Positions 12,006 to 24,677 are shown, counted from the first letter of the stretch. The stretch: 64,000 nucleotides of DNA from Cotesia glomerata (GCF_020080835.1 NC_058161.1:3410001-3474000), one strand, 5' to 3'. The notes: a model not told the origin generated them from the sequence alone. A program made the numbers and translations.

Positions 12006-12391
12006 AGAACGGTATTTTGAGGTTGCAAAATTTTATTTAATTCTACGGTACTTCTTGTTCCTAAATTTTATATTATAACAGTAATTCTTCCTTTATTTTA
12101 CTGATATTAATTAATTATATTCAATTATAATAATTAATCTACTTGAAATTATTAAATTTTATCAGCACAAACTATAGCAAGCTCAAAAATTTCGATCCTG
12201 ATTTTTTTTCTATGTAAAAAGTGACATGCCACAGACTAAATAATTCGAGAATGCATGGTAATCTTCCAATAGATGGGAAACTACAGTTAAAAAAATACAT
12301 TTCACAGCTTGCATCTACATCCACCAGGGTGCACTGGAATTGTTTTTACATAAACTGTAGCTTCAAGAGGATAGTTTGCTATAAAAAATGC
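12006..12391. other. Spacer without recognised feature
   Basis: Ordinary AT-rich sequence. The short frame at 12221-12409 shows no family signature. Confidence 0.35.
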
Positions 12392-12454
12392 AGCCAACGC
12401 GAGATTTAAGTTGGTACCAATTGTAAATTTTTATTATAATTACAAAAAATACTA

Positions 12455-13065
12455 AAATCCGAACAAAAACAGTTTCACTGTAAAAAAAATCGCGCCAAGT
12501 CCACATTCATAAGACTATTAAGAAAAAAAAATTTCTTATTTCTTTACAAAAAGATATAAAATAAAAAAATCCAAGTAACCGATATGATTGTATTTGATTT
12601 TCGGAAATTAAAAAAAATTTTATTGTAAATTTGAAAATTAAAAAAAAAATTTTGGAACGTACTTGGTGTGCGTCATTGTGTATTTCAATATTTTTAAAGT
12701 CCTAGTAAATAGATTTTACGAATTTCATTAAAAGTAAAATATTTTGCAACTACGCACACTAAATACGTTCCAAAATTTTTTTTTTAATTTTCAAATTTAC
12801 AATAAAATTTTTCTTAATTTCCGAAAATCAAATACAATCATATCGGTTACTTGGATTTTTTAATTTTTTTAATTCATATCTTTTTGTAAAGAAATAAGAA
12901 ATTTTTAACTTCCCGCTTGAAAGAAAATTGAAAATTGAAAATTTTCAAAAATCGGGAAGTTATTGGTTTCACCCCGTTTTTCGAAAATCGAGTTTTTAAC
13001 GGATGTTGACGTTTTGAGGTCCTAGGAAGCCTCCCCGAATGTTTCCGCGATGATGTCCGTACGTC

Positions 13066-13121
<56 letters not shown>

Positions 13122-13830
13122 AACTTTTGAACGGCTTGACCGATTTTATCGCGGTTGGCGCCATTCGAAAGGGCTTGACTAAACTTAGATTTTGAGCATA
13201 ATTTAGATCAATTCGAACCAGTAGATTTTGAAAAATCTCAAAAAAACTGCAAAAAAAAATTTTTTGAAATGTGGTTTTTTTGGAATAACTTTTATACGGC
13301 TTGACCGATCAATTCTAAAAACTAATCAGCTCTTAACATTAAAAAAAAACACGTCGATTGCCGCTAGCCCGGTCGAAATCGGTTAATTCGTTCGTGAGTT
13401 ATCGTTAACGAAAAAAATCGGAAAAATCGTTTTTTGGGAATTACTTAGAAATTCCTTGTTCGATCAATTTAAACTTAAAATTTCTTTATGAGGCTTTAAA
13501 AACTGCGCTAAATGCCACCAACCACGAAAAAATCAGTTTATTCATTCAAAAGTTATTGCGGTTTAAAAATTCGAAAAATAGTGTTTTATTCAACTTCTAG
13601 CAAATTTTTGAGCTTGGAGAGCTCAAAATGATACGAAAATTATATTTTTGAGCTCGAAGAGCTCAAAAACGTAATAAGTGTAGGTTTGTGCGCTTAAGTA
13701 TGAAATGAGCGGGAAGTTGCAGGGATGGCCTTTAGGGTCAACCGTTTTCCTAATTTTTTTTTCTTAATAGTCTTATGAACGTGGACTTGGCGCGATTTTT
13801 TTTACAGTGAAACTGTTTTTGTTCGGATTT
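12455..13830. mobile_element. Long foldback element, copy 1 (interrupted)
   Basis: Terminal phrases AAATCCGAACAAAAACAGTT and its reverse complement bound two arms of about 240 bp around a centre near 12715. The arms share CGCGCCAAGTCCAC, TCATAAGACTATTAAG and CGATATGATTGTATTTGATT. The right arm is split by the microsatellite-type element at 12907-13753. A complete 528-bp copy without that insertion lies at 61985-62512. The adjacent 12392-12454 segment also occurs next to the second copy (62513-62572, inverted), so the mobile unit may be larger. Confidence 0.78.
12907..13753 (+). mobile_element. GT-microsatellite / GAGCTC-hairpin element, copy 1
   Basis: It begins AACTTCCCGC directly after a T run and ends CCTAA directly before a T run. 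AACTTCCCG recurs as CGGGAAGTT about 40 bp in, and again as GCGGGAAGTT about 60 bp from the right end. These make subterminal inverted repeats. Order: 5' hairpin region, a (GT)n block at about 13071-13114, a conserved stretch with 'cggcttgaccgatttt', then two hairpins of the type GAGCTCGAAGAGCTC near 13610-13670. No protein-coding capacity beyond microsatellite artefacts. Confidence 0.72.
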
Positions 13831-14099
13831 CCCAATATTCGTTACGAGAACGACAGACTATGTACCAAAGCCTCACCTCTTGCCGTGCAATAGAGGTTGT
13901 TTGTGACCTAAGTACCTCAGCTCGACCTGGCGACAAAGCGATCTACTCGTTTATGTTATTTTTGATAAAAAATACTTGTTATATCTTCAATTAATGATTC
14001 TCAGTTTTTTAAAACAATCTTAAGAAAAGTACGATTGATATTTAATAAAACGTTCGCTTGAACGTCGGTCAGCATGTAAAATATAAAAAATTTCTCGGA
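13831..14099. other. Short ordinary-complexity spacer
   Basis: The sequence 'cgttacgagaacgacagac' near 13840 is loosely mirrored near 32560 (cgttctcgttataag). No gene is seen. Confidence 0.3.
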
Positions 14100-14480
14100 A
14101 CGTCCTTCAAAGAAAAATCACTTGATTGAAACAAAAAAAATTTTTGAAGGATTTAAATTTCCCGCGCTAATGGCGCTACAAGTAAATTATAAATGACGTC
14201 ATTTGATTAACCAATCAGCATTTTTAGGTTATTTCAAGGTTATTGAACTACTATAAAATTTGAAAATAAGAAATTCTTGAATCAAAGCAACAAATCCTCT
14301 TTAAAATTATTTTGTTCTCAAATTAAAAATATTTATCTCCAATCAAGTATTTTTTTCTCAGTAAAATTATCTTTAATTTGCCATTAAATGTTGTTTGTTA
14401 TTTTTTTCTAACCTCTGACACGTCAATAGTTAATTTTTTTAAGAAAATAATAACCCGATTGGCAAAGAGAATTTTTTAAG
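14100..14480 (+). repeat. Promoter-motif repeat unit, diverged copy of the 54-kb array
   Basis: This is the inverse orientation of the array at 54.0-55.1 kb. It carries TTTCCCGCGC at 14158-14167 (perfect E2F-type site), TGACGTCA at 14194-14201 (CRE palindrome) and CCAATCAG at 14211-14218 (CCAAT/NF-Y-type site), in the same order and spacing as the array units. A second partial unit starts near CGATTGGCAAAGAGAATT at about 14456. Whether the motifs are functional is unknown. Confidence 0.6.
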
Positions 14481-15740
14481 AATTTAAAAATTTTACTTAT
14501 AAAAAACTTTTTTTACTAAAAATTAAAAAATAAATTATTGCACTAAATAATTTATAAAAAATTGCGCTCCTAATTTTTTACCATTTTTCTACGTGAAACA
14601 TTTTTATCAGAATTAATTAAAAAAAAAAAAAAAAAAAACACAAAAGTGTCTTTTTATTCCAACATTACAAATATTCCCTGATAGTTTTAAAAATTTTCCA
14701 TTGTCTTCAATCAATTAAAAAAAAAAAAATTAACAAGTGAATTTTTTATAAAAAATAAAATACTCGACAAACTTTTATTGCATTCCTGACTGATTACTTC
14801 CAATTAATCGATTCTACAAAATACCGACGTTAACTTTTGTCTGCAATGAATTCATTTCAACTGTTCACTGTTTATTCGAAACTTTCTTCCTTAAAAAAAA
14901 AAAAAAAAAAAAAAATCTCTGCCAACTTTACGCTAATTTTAAAATTTAAATTTATTTTTAATGAACGTCTAAAACTTTTTGATTTTAAATTAAGAAAAAT
15001 AAAATTATTTTTATGCATATGTTTCTGATATTTGAAATAGTTTTTTAATTTAATGAGTATGTAAAAGTTGAAGTCGACTGACTCGTTCATTTTAATTCCA
15101 TACCTATCCCTTTGAGAATTTCACGCGCGAACCGGCATGTGTGCCGCAGCAGCGAGATCTCGACGTCTATTAGGTTATATAATAATAGAAACAGGGCCGA
15201 CACGAGTGCTGGTATTCAGCGCCTAGTCGAGAAGCACGAGAATCGGTCTCATGGTTTAATACACCGTCGAGGATCAATCTAGATGAACTACTGATAAACG
15301 AGGGTGTGATGTAGAAGGATTGACTGACGTTTAGTTACTAATAGACACACTACGGTACTATAATATAGTAGACGTTGTACACTGTGTGTATAATTTATGG
15401 GCTATTACATGTGAGAGTTTATTGAAGATCTTTCATACGGTCATTGTTTCAATTAAGGGCATTATTTATTTGAAAGTACTGAAATTTTAAGGGAGAAATA
15501 CTATAAGATAATTTTTTAGTCTAATAAATTTTTTTTTTTAATAAATTGATATATTTATAGATAGTAAAATTGCCGGAAAAAAATATCAATGATAAAAATT
15601 TTTTATTTAAAAAATTAAGCCAGTAATTATTTATAAAAATTTTTATTATTGTTTTTGAATAAATTTTTTTTAGCTTCTATGTTGATAAAAAATTAAAATA
15701 ATTTAAGAGAGTAACTTTTGAGGTGAAAAAATTGTATTTA

Positions 15741-15743
<3 letters not shown>
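14481..15743. other. AT-rich spacer with a moderately complex core
   Basis: Poly(A) runs lie at 14620-14637, 14715-14729 and 14893-14913. About 15100-15420 has near-normal base composition and no match to other parts of the window, so it is single-copy here. No convincing exon is seen. Confidence 0.4.
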
Positions 15744-15792
<49 letters not shown>

Positions 15793-15805
15793 TATATATA
15801 ATATA
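15744..15805. repeat. (AT)n microsatellite
   Basis: A pure run of about 47 bp followed by an interrupted AT tract, leading directly into the Helitron copy. Confidence 0.9.
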
Positions 15806-16136
15806 TATTTTAAAGATATAAGCTCATCCCGATGTTACACTCATCAAGAGCTTTCGTTTGAGTACCCACATGCATTTTGATGTATTTTTCATATATAGAT
15901 GTATATGATATACATTAATATATGAAAAATTGATGTGGGTACTCAAATGAAAGGTCTCGATGAGTATAATTTCAGGACGAGCTTATATCTTTAAAAATAT
16001 CAATAATTTTCAAGATACAAGGTCGTTTCTTAATTATTGTCATTTTTAAAGATAAAAGCTCATCCCGATGTTAGACTTATCAAGAGCTTTTATTTGAGTA
16101 CCCACATGCCTTTTTATATATTTTTCATATATACAT

Positions 16137-17027
16137 TAGGGTGGCGCAAAAAAACCGACTATTTTTTTTTTTTGAGTCTCGAGTGAAAAAATGTTAGTTT
16201 TTGATGTTTTAAGAGCTCTCTCCAAAGGACAGCTTAAAAAAAAATTCTGAAGAGGTCGCTCCAAATTTTTTTAAATTTCAAAAATCGTCAAAAATCGAAT
16301 TTTTTTTTTTTTAATTTTTTTTATCGTTACGGTATATCTTTATAGACTAAAAAAAAATAAGTTTCTGAAAATTTCAGTTCGAAATTTGAATTTTAAAAGG
16401 TCATAATTTTTTTCAATTTATTAGTGCATTAGTTTAGATTTATTCGAGCGACCTTTTACTATTCAAATTGAAATTCTATGCATTTTTTTTTTTTATTTAC
16501 TACAATAATCGATAAAAATACATCACGAGATGAACTAAAAATCTAGCACAACATAGAAAATATAATTTTTTTTTAATTTAATAATTTTATTTAATCAACT
16601 GCCAGGCGTGGGTTCGAATCCCAAGCTGGTCTTAGAAACCAGCTTGGTTGAGATTTGACCTTGCCGCGTAGGTTAAGATTTTTTCAAACCAAAAAGACCC
16701 CAACGTACTACTCCCAACACTTAAAGTCGGCGATATGACTAATTAAAGAAAAAAAAAAAAATTATGAACGAACTTTCAAAATTTTAATTTTGAACTGATT
16801 CTTTCAGAATTTTATTTTTTCCGGTCTATAAAATTATACCGTAACGAGAAAAAAAATTAAAAAAAAAAAAATTCGATTTTTGAAATTTTAAAAAATTTGG
16901 AGTGACCTCTTGAAAATTTTTTTTCGAGCTGTCCTTTGGTGAGGGCTCTCTTAAAACATCAAAAATTAACATTTTTTCACTCGAGACTCAAAAAAAAAAA
17001 AATAGTCGGTTTTTTTGCGCCACCCTA
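16137..17027. mobile_element. TA-target foldback element with GGGTGGCGC ends
   Basis: The element is 16139-17025, flanked by TA. The ends are GGGTGGCGCAAAAAAACCGA and its reverse complement, extending into inverted arms of about 200 bp (GAGTCTCGAGTGAAAAAATG, AGCTGTCCTTTGG). No transposase is seen. The ends resemble those of the 27099-27348 element (GAGTGGTCC), suggesting one Tc1/mariner-like MITE group. Confidence 0.78.
16600..16760 (+). mobile_element. 5'-truncated tRNA-like SINE with A-rich tail
   Basis: A perfect B box GGTTCGAATCC lies at 16611-16621, inside a T-arm-like GTGGG...CCCA context. It is followed by about 120 bp of normal-complexity sequence and an A-rich end near 16745-16760. 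No A box is found upstream. It sits in the loop of the foldback element. Which tRNA it came from cannot be told. Confidence 0.5.
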
Positions 17028-17753
17028 ATATACATAGATATAATACATATAAATATATGAAAAATTGATGTGGGTACCCAAATGATAGGTCTCGATGAGT
17101 GTTACGTCGGGATGAGCTTATATCTTTAAAAATTTCAATAGTTCACAAGATACAAGGTCGTTTCTTAATTATGTTAAATTGCACTGTACTTTCTTAAATA
17201 ATGACGCTTTTAAAAATATAAACTCATCCCGATGTTACAGTCTTCAAGAGCTTTCACTTGAGTACCCACATGCATTTTTCATATATTTATATATTTTATA
17301 TATATGATATTTATGAATTATATGAAAAGTGCATGTGGGTACTCAAATGAAAGGTCTCGATGAGTGTAACCTCAGAATGGACTCATATTTACGAAAATGT
17401 TAAGAATTAAGTAATGACTGTTGCATTTTGTTAACTAATGATGTTTTTAACAATATAAGCTCATCCCAATGTTACACTCGTCAAGAGCTTTCATTTGAGT
17501 ACCCACATGCATTTTCATATATTTTTTATATATTCACATATATAAATATATAAAATATATGAAAAATTGATGTGGGTACTCAAATGAAAGCTCTTGATGA
17601 GTGTAACATCGGTATGAGCTTATATCTTTAAAAATGTCAATAGTTAAAAAAGTACAGTACAATTTAACAGAAATTATTATTTAATAAAGCAAAATTTTAT
17701 TTATTTATAGTTCATAAATCCCGGCAATCACATAGTAACTGCAAGATTGCTAG

Positions 17754-18000
17754 TTAAAATAATTTAATAACAATATTTAATCAAAGATTAAGAATATTTT
17801 TCATATAATCAATAACATATTATTTTAGTGAACTATTAATTTAAAAAAATGGATTATGAAGTAAAATAAAAAGTGTGAAATTTCTAAATTAATAAAAGAC
17901 CATAAAAAATTATTTTTTCACCTTGTAATATTATAAAATAACAAAAAAAGTTTGCTTCAAAATTATAATTTCAAATTTTTAACACCCAGTTGTTTGTTAT

Positions 18001-18036
<36 letters not shown>

Positions 18037-18710
18037 AACAGTACGTAAGATCAAAAACCAAATGAAATCCTTTAGAACAAGTAGTAACAAAACAGTAATG
18101 AGCTAGTAGAGAGCAAACGGTTCTTTTGTACCCACAGGGATTCAGCCAACGATAAAGTCAGCCCACCGGTAACCAGTAGATTGACGCGACAATATAGCCC
18201 GCTATTTGGCTCGACTCGTTTCATTTGAGGCGATGCCATAACCCCGGGTTCCGACTCCATTCACAGTGACACTAATAAAGGTAAAGGTGTATAGGTAGGA
18301 TGGGGTGAAGCTGATGTTAACCTAAAGGAATAGGAGTAGTCAGTAAAGCGACCGACTAGAGAGAAAACCATTTTACGTAATGTTGTTTGCATTCGTACCC
18401 GATTGTACCCGCGACCTTATGTCCTTATATTATATTATTATTTATCACTAACCTTATTCAGTAGTCACACGTACTTGCTCTAAAGCTTTTTGTTCCGTCT
18501 GGTCTAATGAACTATTTATGCGGAAAATTAATACGTCAACGCTGTTTTGTTAGTTTTGCGACTTGTCGAATGCAGAACACGTGTTATTGACTAAGCTTCA
18601 CGATATTGTTGTTAATAATTGTCAATTATTTATTTTAATCAACATTGAACAATATTTAGTAATTACACGGAGAAAAATTAATTATATTACCTACTATACA
18701 AAAATATTAA
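17754..18710. other. Single-copy-looking spacer
   Basis: 18040-18600 has normal complexity (for example around 'ccagtagattgacgcgaca') and no copies elsewhere in the window. The 62-residue minus-strand frame at 18072-18260 has no family signature. It may be conserved non-coding DNA, but that is untested. Confidence 0.35.
18006..18034. repeat. Poly(A) tract
   Basis: About 29 uninterrupted A residues. No upstream retroposon body is evident. Confidence 0.9.
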
Positions 18711-19171
18711 GGTAGTTTGGTCGTCGCAATTCGAGGTCAAATTAATAGATATTTTTTTTTTCTTTTTTGCAAGTGATTACTCGAAAAATAGCATAAAATA
18801 TAAAATTATTTCTAATCAGAATTTAATTCAATAAATTCAATTTATAATTATGGTTAAATAATTATAATAATATAGGGGAAGGGGGGCAAAATGGGCCCCC
18901 TAAAATTTTCAATATCCAAAAATATTTGGGGGCAAAATGGGCCCCCAACACTTTCAACTCTCGAAGTGTTTGGGAGGTATAATGGACTGATTAGACTTTA
19001 AAAACCAAAGAATATTTTTCAGTTAAATGTGTTCTAGAATTTTTGAATTATAGAAAAAATTATATAGTTAAAGTACGAACTAGGTAACGATTTAAATAAC
19101 AGCATTATTTACTATATTTTTTGTTAAAAAACTATTTATTTTACAGAAGCTTCCGTGACTATTTTTGCGAT

Positions 19172-19303
<132 letters not shown>

Positions 19304-19387
19304 CGTAAACCTCTCATAACTTTTAAACGGCTCGACCGATTCAAACGGGATTGACAGCAATCGAAAGATTTTCTTTGCCCCTAAATA

Positions 19388-19398
19388 TTTTATAATAT

Positions 19399-19430
<32 letters not shown>

Positions 19431-19776
19431 TTTTTATTGCCTTATTAAGATACATATAAAATCTTTGATGCAATTTGCAGAGGAGCAGCCTCGATATATG
19501 CTAGGGTTGTTGTGTATGGATACAAAATAATAAAAAAATATAAATATAAAAGTATAAATATATAAATATAAGCATGAACATTAACAAAAAATTACATAAA
19601 TTATAAAGAAAAGAATAGGAATATGTACAATTAGGGTGTGAAAAAATTATTTGGGAAACTTGTAGGTCATTGCGGTACAGAAAAGCAAGTTAGTTGACGT
19701 CGAAGCGCTTAGCATGACATTTTTTCAGGAACAGCTGCATTTTTTTGAGTTTAGATGGGATTTTTATAATATTTAA
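19388..19776 (-). mobile_element. 5'-truncated LINE tail with 15-bp target duplication
   Basis: The insert is 19403-19761, flanked by the perfect duplication TTTTATAATATTTAA (19388-19402 and 19762-19776). Read on the minus strand, it begins with a short open segment (.. MQLFLKKCHAKRFDVN, stop). It continues as an untranslated region and ends in a (TTA)n tail. This is the structure of a target-primed non-LTR insertion. The open segment would be the last codons of a polymerase, but it is too short to classify. Confidence 0.65.
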
Positions 19777-21179
19777 GGTAATTCGGGCCAATAGATTTTG
19801 AGTAATCTCGAAAATAAAATTTTCAGAAAATGTTTTTTTTTTTTAATAAATTTTAATCTGCTGAATCAATCGTTTTCAAAAACTAATCAGCTCTTAAGCT
19901 TAAAAAACTGCGTCGATTGCCGTTTGGGAGGTATCGTGAACAAAATATCAGGGAAAAAGTGTTTTTTTTTTTCTTACATAACTCCGACACTTATTCCTGG
20001 ATCGTTTCTGACTCGACGAGATGATTTTTAGAGCTTAAAAAATCACTTTAATCGCCGCCAATAACGTCAAAATCGGTTGAATGGTTCGAGAGATATTTAA
20101 TTTTAAAAAATTAAAAAAAGTATTTTTTTAACATATCTTTGAAATTTCACGTCCGATTGTTTGGTTAGTGATGAATAATCTTTTTGTTCTAGAAAGACTG
20201 CATAGAATACCTTTAATATTTTTTAAATCGGTTAATTCATTTGTGAGATATCGTCAAAAAAATTCTAAAAAATTGTTTTTTTTTTGTGATACATTTTTAT
20301 TGGTTTCACCAATCGATTTGAAAAACTTATCGGTTTTTAAGCTTAGAAACCCGCGTTGATCGCCGTTAACGCGACTGAAATTGGTTGATTAGTTTGAGAG
20401 ATACCGTTGTCGAAATAATTCAAAAAACGCGTTTTTTTTTAAATTACTCCGATCTTTTTTACCTGATTTATTATTGCTTTTGGCGTGAAATGTGGAGCGC
20501 TTAAGTATGGAGTTAGCGGGAAGTTGCAGGGATGGCTTTTAGGGTCTATTGTTATCCTAATTTTTTATACTGAATACATAATAAAAAAATTCAAAATATA
20601 AAACAAATAAGAAACATATTGAGTTTTTTGGGGGGCCCGTTTTACCCCACTTTTCTCAATTTTTTAATTTCGATATGCACAAAAGAAAATTAATACCATA
20701 AACTCAGTAAAAGGCCAAAAAAAGTAAAACGAGCTGAAAAACTCATATTATAAAAATTTTCTGAAGGTGGCCCATTTTGCCCCACATTTTCAATTTTTCA
20801 TTTTTAATGAACAGAGCAAATTGAGGTCAAATACTTGGCAAGGGACTAAAAAAAAGTAAAACCAGAGAAAAACACTAAGGATATCAACATTTTTTTCTTA
20901 AGGGGCCCATTTTGCCCCCACCCCTTCCCCTAACGATTAAAATATCAGCTGATAAGTACTGGGCTGTCACAAAATAATAACAACTGTTATAGGTTATGTA
21001 AGGTCAGTACTTAAAACAGTTGCTCACAGTGTTCATTTATTGTTTAAATTTGCAAATATCAACTTCAATATGTTAAATCTGCTATAACTTACGTGAAATT
21101 TTAATATATGTTTAATAAAAATTTATTTTAATGCAAAAAAACTTTATGATTATATTTCAATTTCAAATTTGCCGCGCAC

Positions 21180-21475
21180 CGAGAAGTCGCCATTTTTCCC
21201 CTGATAAAAATGGGGGAGTAATGTCTCCGACAAACGACAAAGATAAATAGTATATTGTGCCACAAGGGACGAAAGTTCTACATTCTTTCCCGCGTGTGTG
21301 ATTGCCACCCGAACCGAAGGCGAGGGTGGCAAACACGCGGGTGAGGATGTAGTACTTTTCGTCCCGTGTCACACATACTATTTTTCTCCTGCCAAGCCGA
21401 AAGTTCGCGAATCTTTTAATGCAATAGCATCGTAGGTAATCATGGAAGGGGTCCAGGGGCGGAGCCCCAGTCAAG
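21180..21475. repeat. GC-rich hairpin 1
   Basis: Arms of about 60 bp at 21248-21313 and 21325-21385 pair through AATAGTATATTGTG / CACACATACTATT, GGGACGAAAGTTCTACAT / GATGTAGTACTTTTCGTCCC, CCCGCGTGTG / ACACGCGGG and GCCACCC / GGGTGGC. The loop is only about 12 nt. It is markedly GC-richer than its surroundings. The two minus-strand frames here arise from the hairpin and carry no domain. Confidence 0.75.
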
Positions 21476-21483
21476 AAAAATAC

Positions 21484-21890
21484 AATTTAAAATTATTATT
21501 TAAGTAAAGATATTAAAAAATAATTAGTGTTATGAAAATAACAGAATAATTTTTATTATAACTTTAAATAATCATTTTGATAAATATTAATAGTAATTAT
21601 AAGCATTCATTTAATAATAATTATGGATAATCTTAATGATAATATTAGATGATAATTTTAATATAAGAATAATTTTAGTGACTTAATTTAAAATTATCAT
21701 AACTAATAATTTAAAATTATTATTTAAGTAAAGATATTAAAAATTAATTTTGTGTTATAACTTCAAATATTCATATTGATAAATATTAATAGTAATTATA
21801 AGTATTCATTTCATAATAATTATGGATAATCTTAATAATAATATTAGATGATAATTTTAATAAAAGAATAATTCTAGTGACTTGGTGATT
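21484..21890. repeat. Two-copy tandem repeat, about 215 bp
   Basis: The AATTTAAAATTATTATTTAA... unit at 21484-21700 is repeated at 21707-21890. Shared internal phrases include AATATTAATAGTAATTATAAG and AATTATGGATAATCTTAAT. It lies between the GC-rich hairpins. Confidence 0.8.
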
Positions 21891-21895
21891 TAACA

Positions 21896-22130
21896 TATTT
21901 TTTGCCCTCCGGGCGAGAAAGTGGCAACTTTCGTCCCGCTACGCTAAACTAAGTTGCCGCTTTCCGCCTTCGTCGGACAAAAAATAGTATACACTCCTCG
22001 GGAAGTAAATAAAGAAAGCCTCAGATCACATGTTTGTTGACCTCGGCTTCGCCTCGGCCAACAATTACATGTGATCTGAGACATTTCTACTTTACTTCCC
22101 TAGGTGTGTAATATACTATTATGTAAATCA
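21896..22130. repeat. GC-rich hairpins 2 and 3
   Basis: Hairpin 2 (about 21900-21985) pairs GCAACTT segments and CCGGGCGA / TCGTCGG-type arms imperfectly. Hairpin 3 (about 21988-22130) is strong. It pairs CTCGGGAAGTAAA / TTTACTTCCC, GCCTCAGATCACATGT / ACATGTGATCTGAGAC and TTGACCTCGGC / CTCGGCCAA. Both are followed by an ATAGTAT or ATACTATT phrase like hairpin 1. Confidence 0.7.
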
Positions 22131-22407
22131 ACCTTTTTGGTACAATATGATAATTTTGAAATTTTCAAACTACAACATTATCACTAAACATTATCATAAA
22201 TCACATTATCACTAAATTACATTATTTTTATTATAATTATAGTATATTGCACTAATGACGCAACATGAAGTGCTGACGGAAAAAGTATGTGTTAAAGAGA
22301 AGAACGTACAATGCGTGAGAGCCGATGTAGGCACTATTGCGCGTGCGCGTTCATTTATTCCGAGGATAGAAACTGCTGCTTTATTCCGGCTGCAAGCGGA
22401 AGGTATT

Positions 22408-22433
22408 TGAACTTTCGGCTTAGGCAGGAGAAA
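22408..22433. repeat. Inverted copy of the 21380-21405 segment
   Basis: AACTTTCGGCTTAGGCAGGA matches, in reverse complement, the TCCTGCCAAGCCGAAAGTT phrase at 21388-21406. The pair brackets hairpins 2 and 3, so they may be the ends or subterminal repeats of one element of about 1.05 kb. Confidence 0.6.
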
Positions 22434-22778
22434 AACGAATTTTTGATATTAAAAAATTAATTAAATTAAAACTATGTGGTTAATCGTTATCAAATTTTGA
22501 TAAAATATATATGAAACATTGTTCTATCTATTGGAAAGTTTTTTTTGTGGGATCAAGCTGGCCGATTTTTTATAAATCCTCCATTTCCGGAGTTATTGAA
22601 CAAGGACACTCATAAGAAATCGTGTATTTTTGCAAAACTTTAATTAATTATATCTCTTAAACGGCGTGGTAAAAAAATCTGATTTTTTTTCGATAAATGT
22701 ATTAAATCATAATCTTTCGAATGAATATAAAAAAATATGAGGTCAAGTTGAAGTCATTTGGCGCCCAAACTACCTTAA

Positions 22779-23873
22779 CTCTTCCTATATAAAATGGTAA
22801 TAAAATTAATTAGTAATAAAATAATAGATTTTATCATTGACAATTGTAAGAGTTACTATTAATAATGGTAACGATTACTATCGAAAATGATAATTATAAT
22901 TATTAAAAATTATAACTGTTATAATTGAAGATGGTAACTGTAACCATCTGAGATTGTAAAAATTCTGAAAGCAAAAATAATACAAATTTACTTAATTAAA
23001 TCCTTTATTTATATCAATATTTTTTTTTAATTTTAATTTTATTGAAAATTTTAATTTTTTTGGAAATTTCAAATTTTTTTGAAAAATTTGGCATTGAAAC
23101 TTATTTTAGACAAATAAAAATTTAAATATAAATTCAATCCCAATTTAATCCTGTTTTTTTTTGTGCACTACACTGCACTACAGCTGCTTGTAGTTTATTC
23201 ATAAATGCATCCACGGTAACGCAGATTCTTAATTTTTTAAATAATTTTAATTAGCTTAGATAGTAGCTATGATTATTACTGATGGTAACTGCAACCATCA
23301 GGTTATATTAGGAATTAGAATTTTGATAATAGTAGTAACTAATTAAAATAATAGAAGTTATTATTACTGATTACCATCATAATAATTATAATTATGTATG
23401 ATTATAATTATTTGAGAAAAATAGTCTAGGAAGTTGTAATTATTATTATTGTGAACGTTAATCACGGTTTAATGCTTTGGATTATTTCGAAGTATGTTGT
23501 TATTTTTTTCACGTACTAACGTTACCAATTTATCGAGTAATTTTGTCGGAAAAAGAAGCTAAGATTGTTGGAGATAAATATCTCATGATATTAAAGAGAC
23601 GCGGAAGTTTTATAACTTGTAGTTTTTCAATTATTTTTCCCAGTTTGTAATCAATCGTCTGAGAAGGAGGGAATCTGAGACTTTGAGGATTAGACCTTTC
23701 TTTATAATTAAAGTTCATTATATTACCGTGGGTCTTTTTCAACGCAAATTGGAGTTATGATTGCCAATTTATGATTTTTTTTTTTTGCACAGAAAGTATA
23801 AAAAATTAGTTTTATATGACTCACATTGATTTATCGTCGAAAATTTTTTTCGTCTATTTTGTTATTAATTTTT
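22779..23873. repeat. Spacer with paired GATGGTAACTGYAACCATC palindromes
   Basis: A 19-bp palindrome lies at 22930-22948 and again at 23281-23299, in a region of TAATAATTA-like short repeats. It may be a decayed MITE, but no terminal duplication is visible. Nothing coding is seen. Confidence 0.45.
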
Positions 23874-24027
23874 AACTTCCCGCTAAGAGAATTGAAAATT
23901 TTCAAAAATCGGGAAGTTATTGGTTTAACCCCGTTTCTCGAAAATCGAGTTTTCATCAGATCTCGACGTTTTGAGGTCCTAGGAAGCCTCCCCGAATGTT
24001 TCCGCGATGATGTCCGTACGTCTGTAT

Positions 24028-24067
<40 letters not shown>

Positions 24068-24677
24068 GTATGTAAACCTCTTATAACTTTTGAACGGTTG
24101 AACCGATTTCATCGCGGTTGGTGCCATTCAAAAGGGCTTTGCCAAGCTTAGATTTCCTAAAAATTTGAACCGATTCGGACCGATAGATTTTGAAAATTTG
24201 GAGAAATCTAAAAAAAACTACAAAAAAAAAATTTTTTCAAAAGTGGTTTTTTTGGAATAACTTTTAAACGGCTTTACCGATCAATTTCAAAAACTAATCA
24301 GCTCTCAAGCTTGAAAAACCACGTCGATCGCCGCCAATCCGGTCAAAATCGGTTGATTCGTTCAAGAGATATCGTGAACGAATGAAAACCGAAAAGTGTT
24401 TTTCGGAGTTACACCGAAATTTCTAGTTTGACCCATTGAAACTTAGAAATTCTTTATGAGGCTTAAAACCGGCGTAGAATGCCACCAACCGCGTGAAAAT
24501 CGGTTCATTCATTCAAAAGTTATTGCGGTTTGAAAATTCAAAAAATAGTGTTCTATGAAACTTCTATTAGACTTTTGAGCTCAAAGAGCGCAAAAGCACA
24601 GAAAACGTATCTTTTTGAGCTCGGAGAGCTCAAAACAACACACAGATTGTATTTTTGAGCTCGAAGAGCTCAAAAAA
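23874..24677 (+). mobile_element. GT-microsatellite / GAGCTC-hairpin element, copy lacking its 3' end
   Basis: It starts AACTTCCCGC after a T run. The (GT)n block lies at about 24031-24065. Three GAGCTC..GAGCTC-type hairpins lie at about 24573-24675 (one with a GAGCGC variant). It then stops without the GCGGGAAGTTGCAGGG end seen in other copies. Base differences from the 12.9- and 31.4-kb copies show independent ageing. Confidence 0.7.

Larger units (their letters stand above)
15797..17753 (+). mobile_element. Non-autonomous Helitron copy with nested foldback element
   Basis: The 3' end is intact: a hairpin-derived segment GGCAATCACATAGTAACTGC, then CTAG at 17750-17753 followed by a host T. 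The 5' TC end is missing. Palindromic units lie at about 15817-15990, 16055-17125 (split), 17215-17390 and 17455-17630. The second unit is broken in its AT centre by the 16139-17025 element. Confidence 0.7.

Noticed and set aside
21163..21474. 103-residue minus-strand frame
   Set aside because: It overlaps a GC-rich hairpin, and its length follows from low stop-codon density in GC-rich DNA. No domain.
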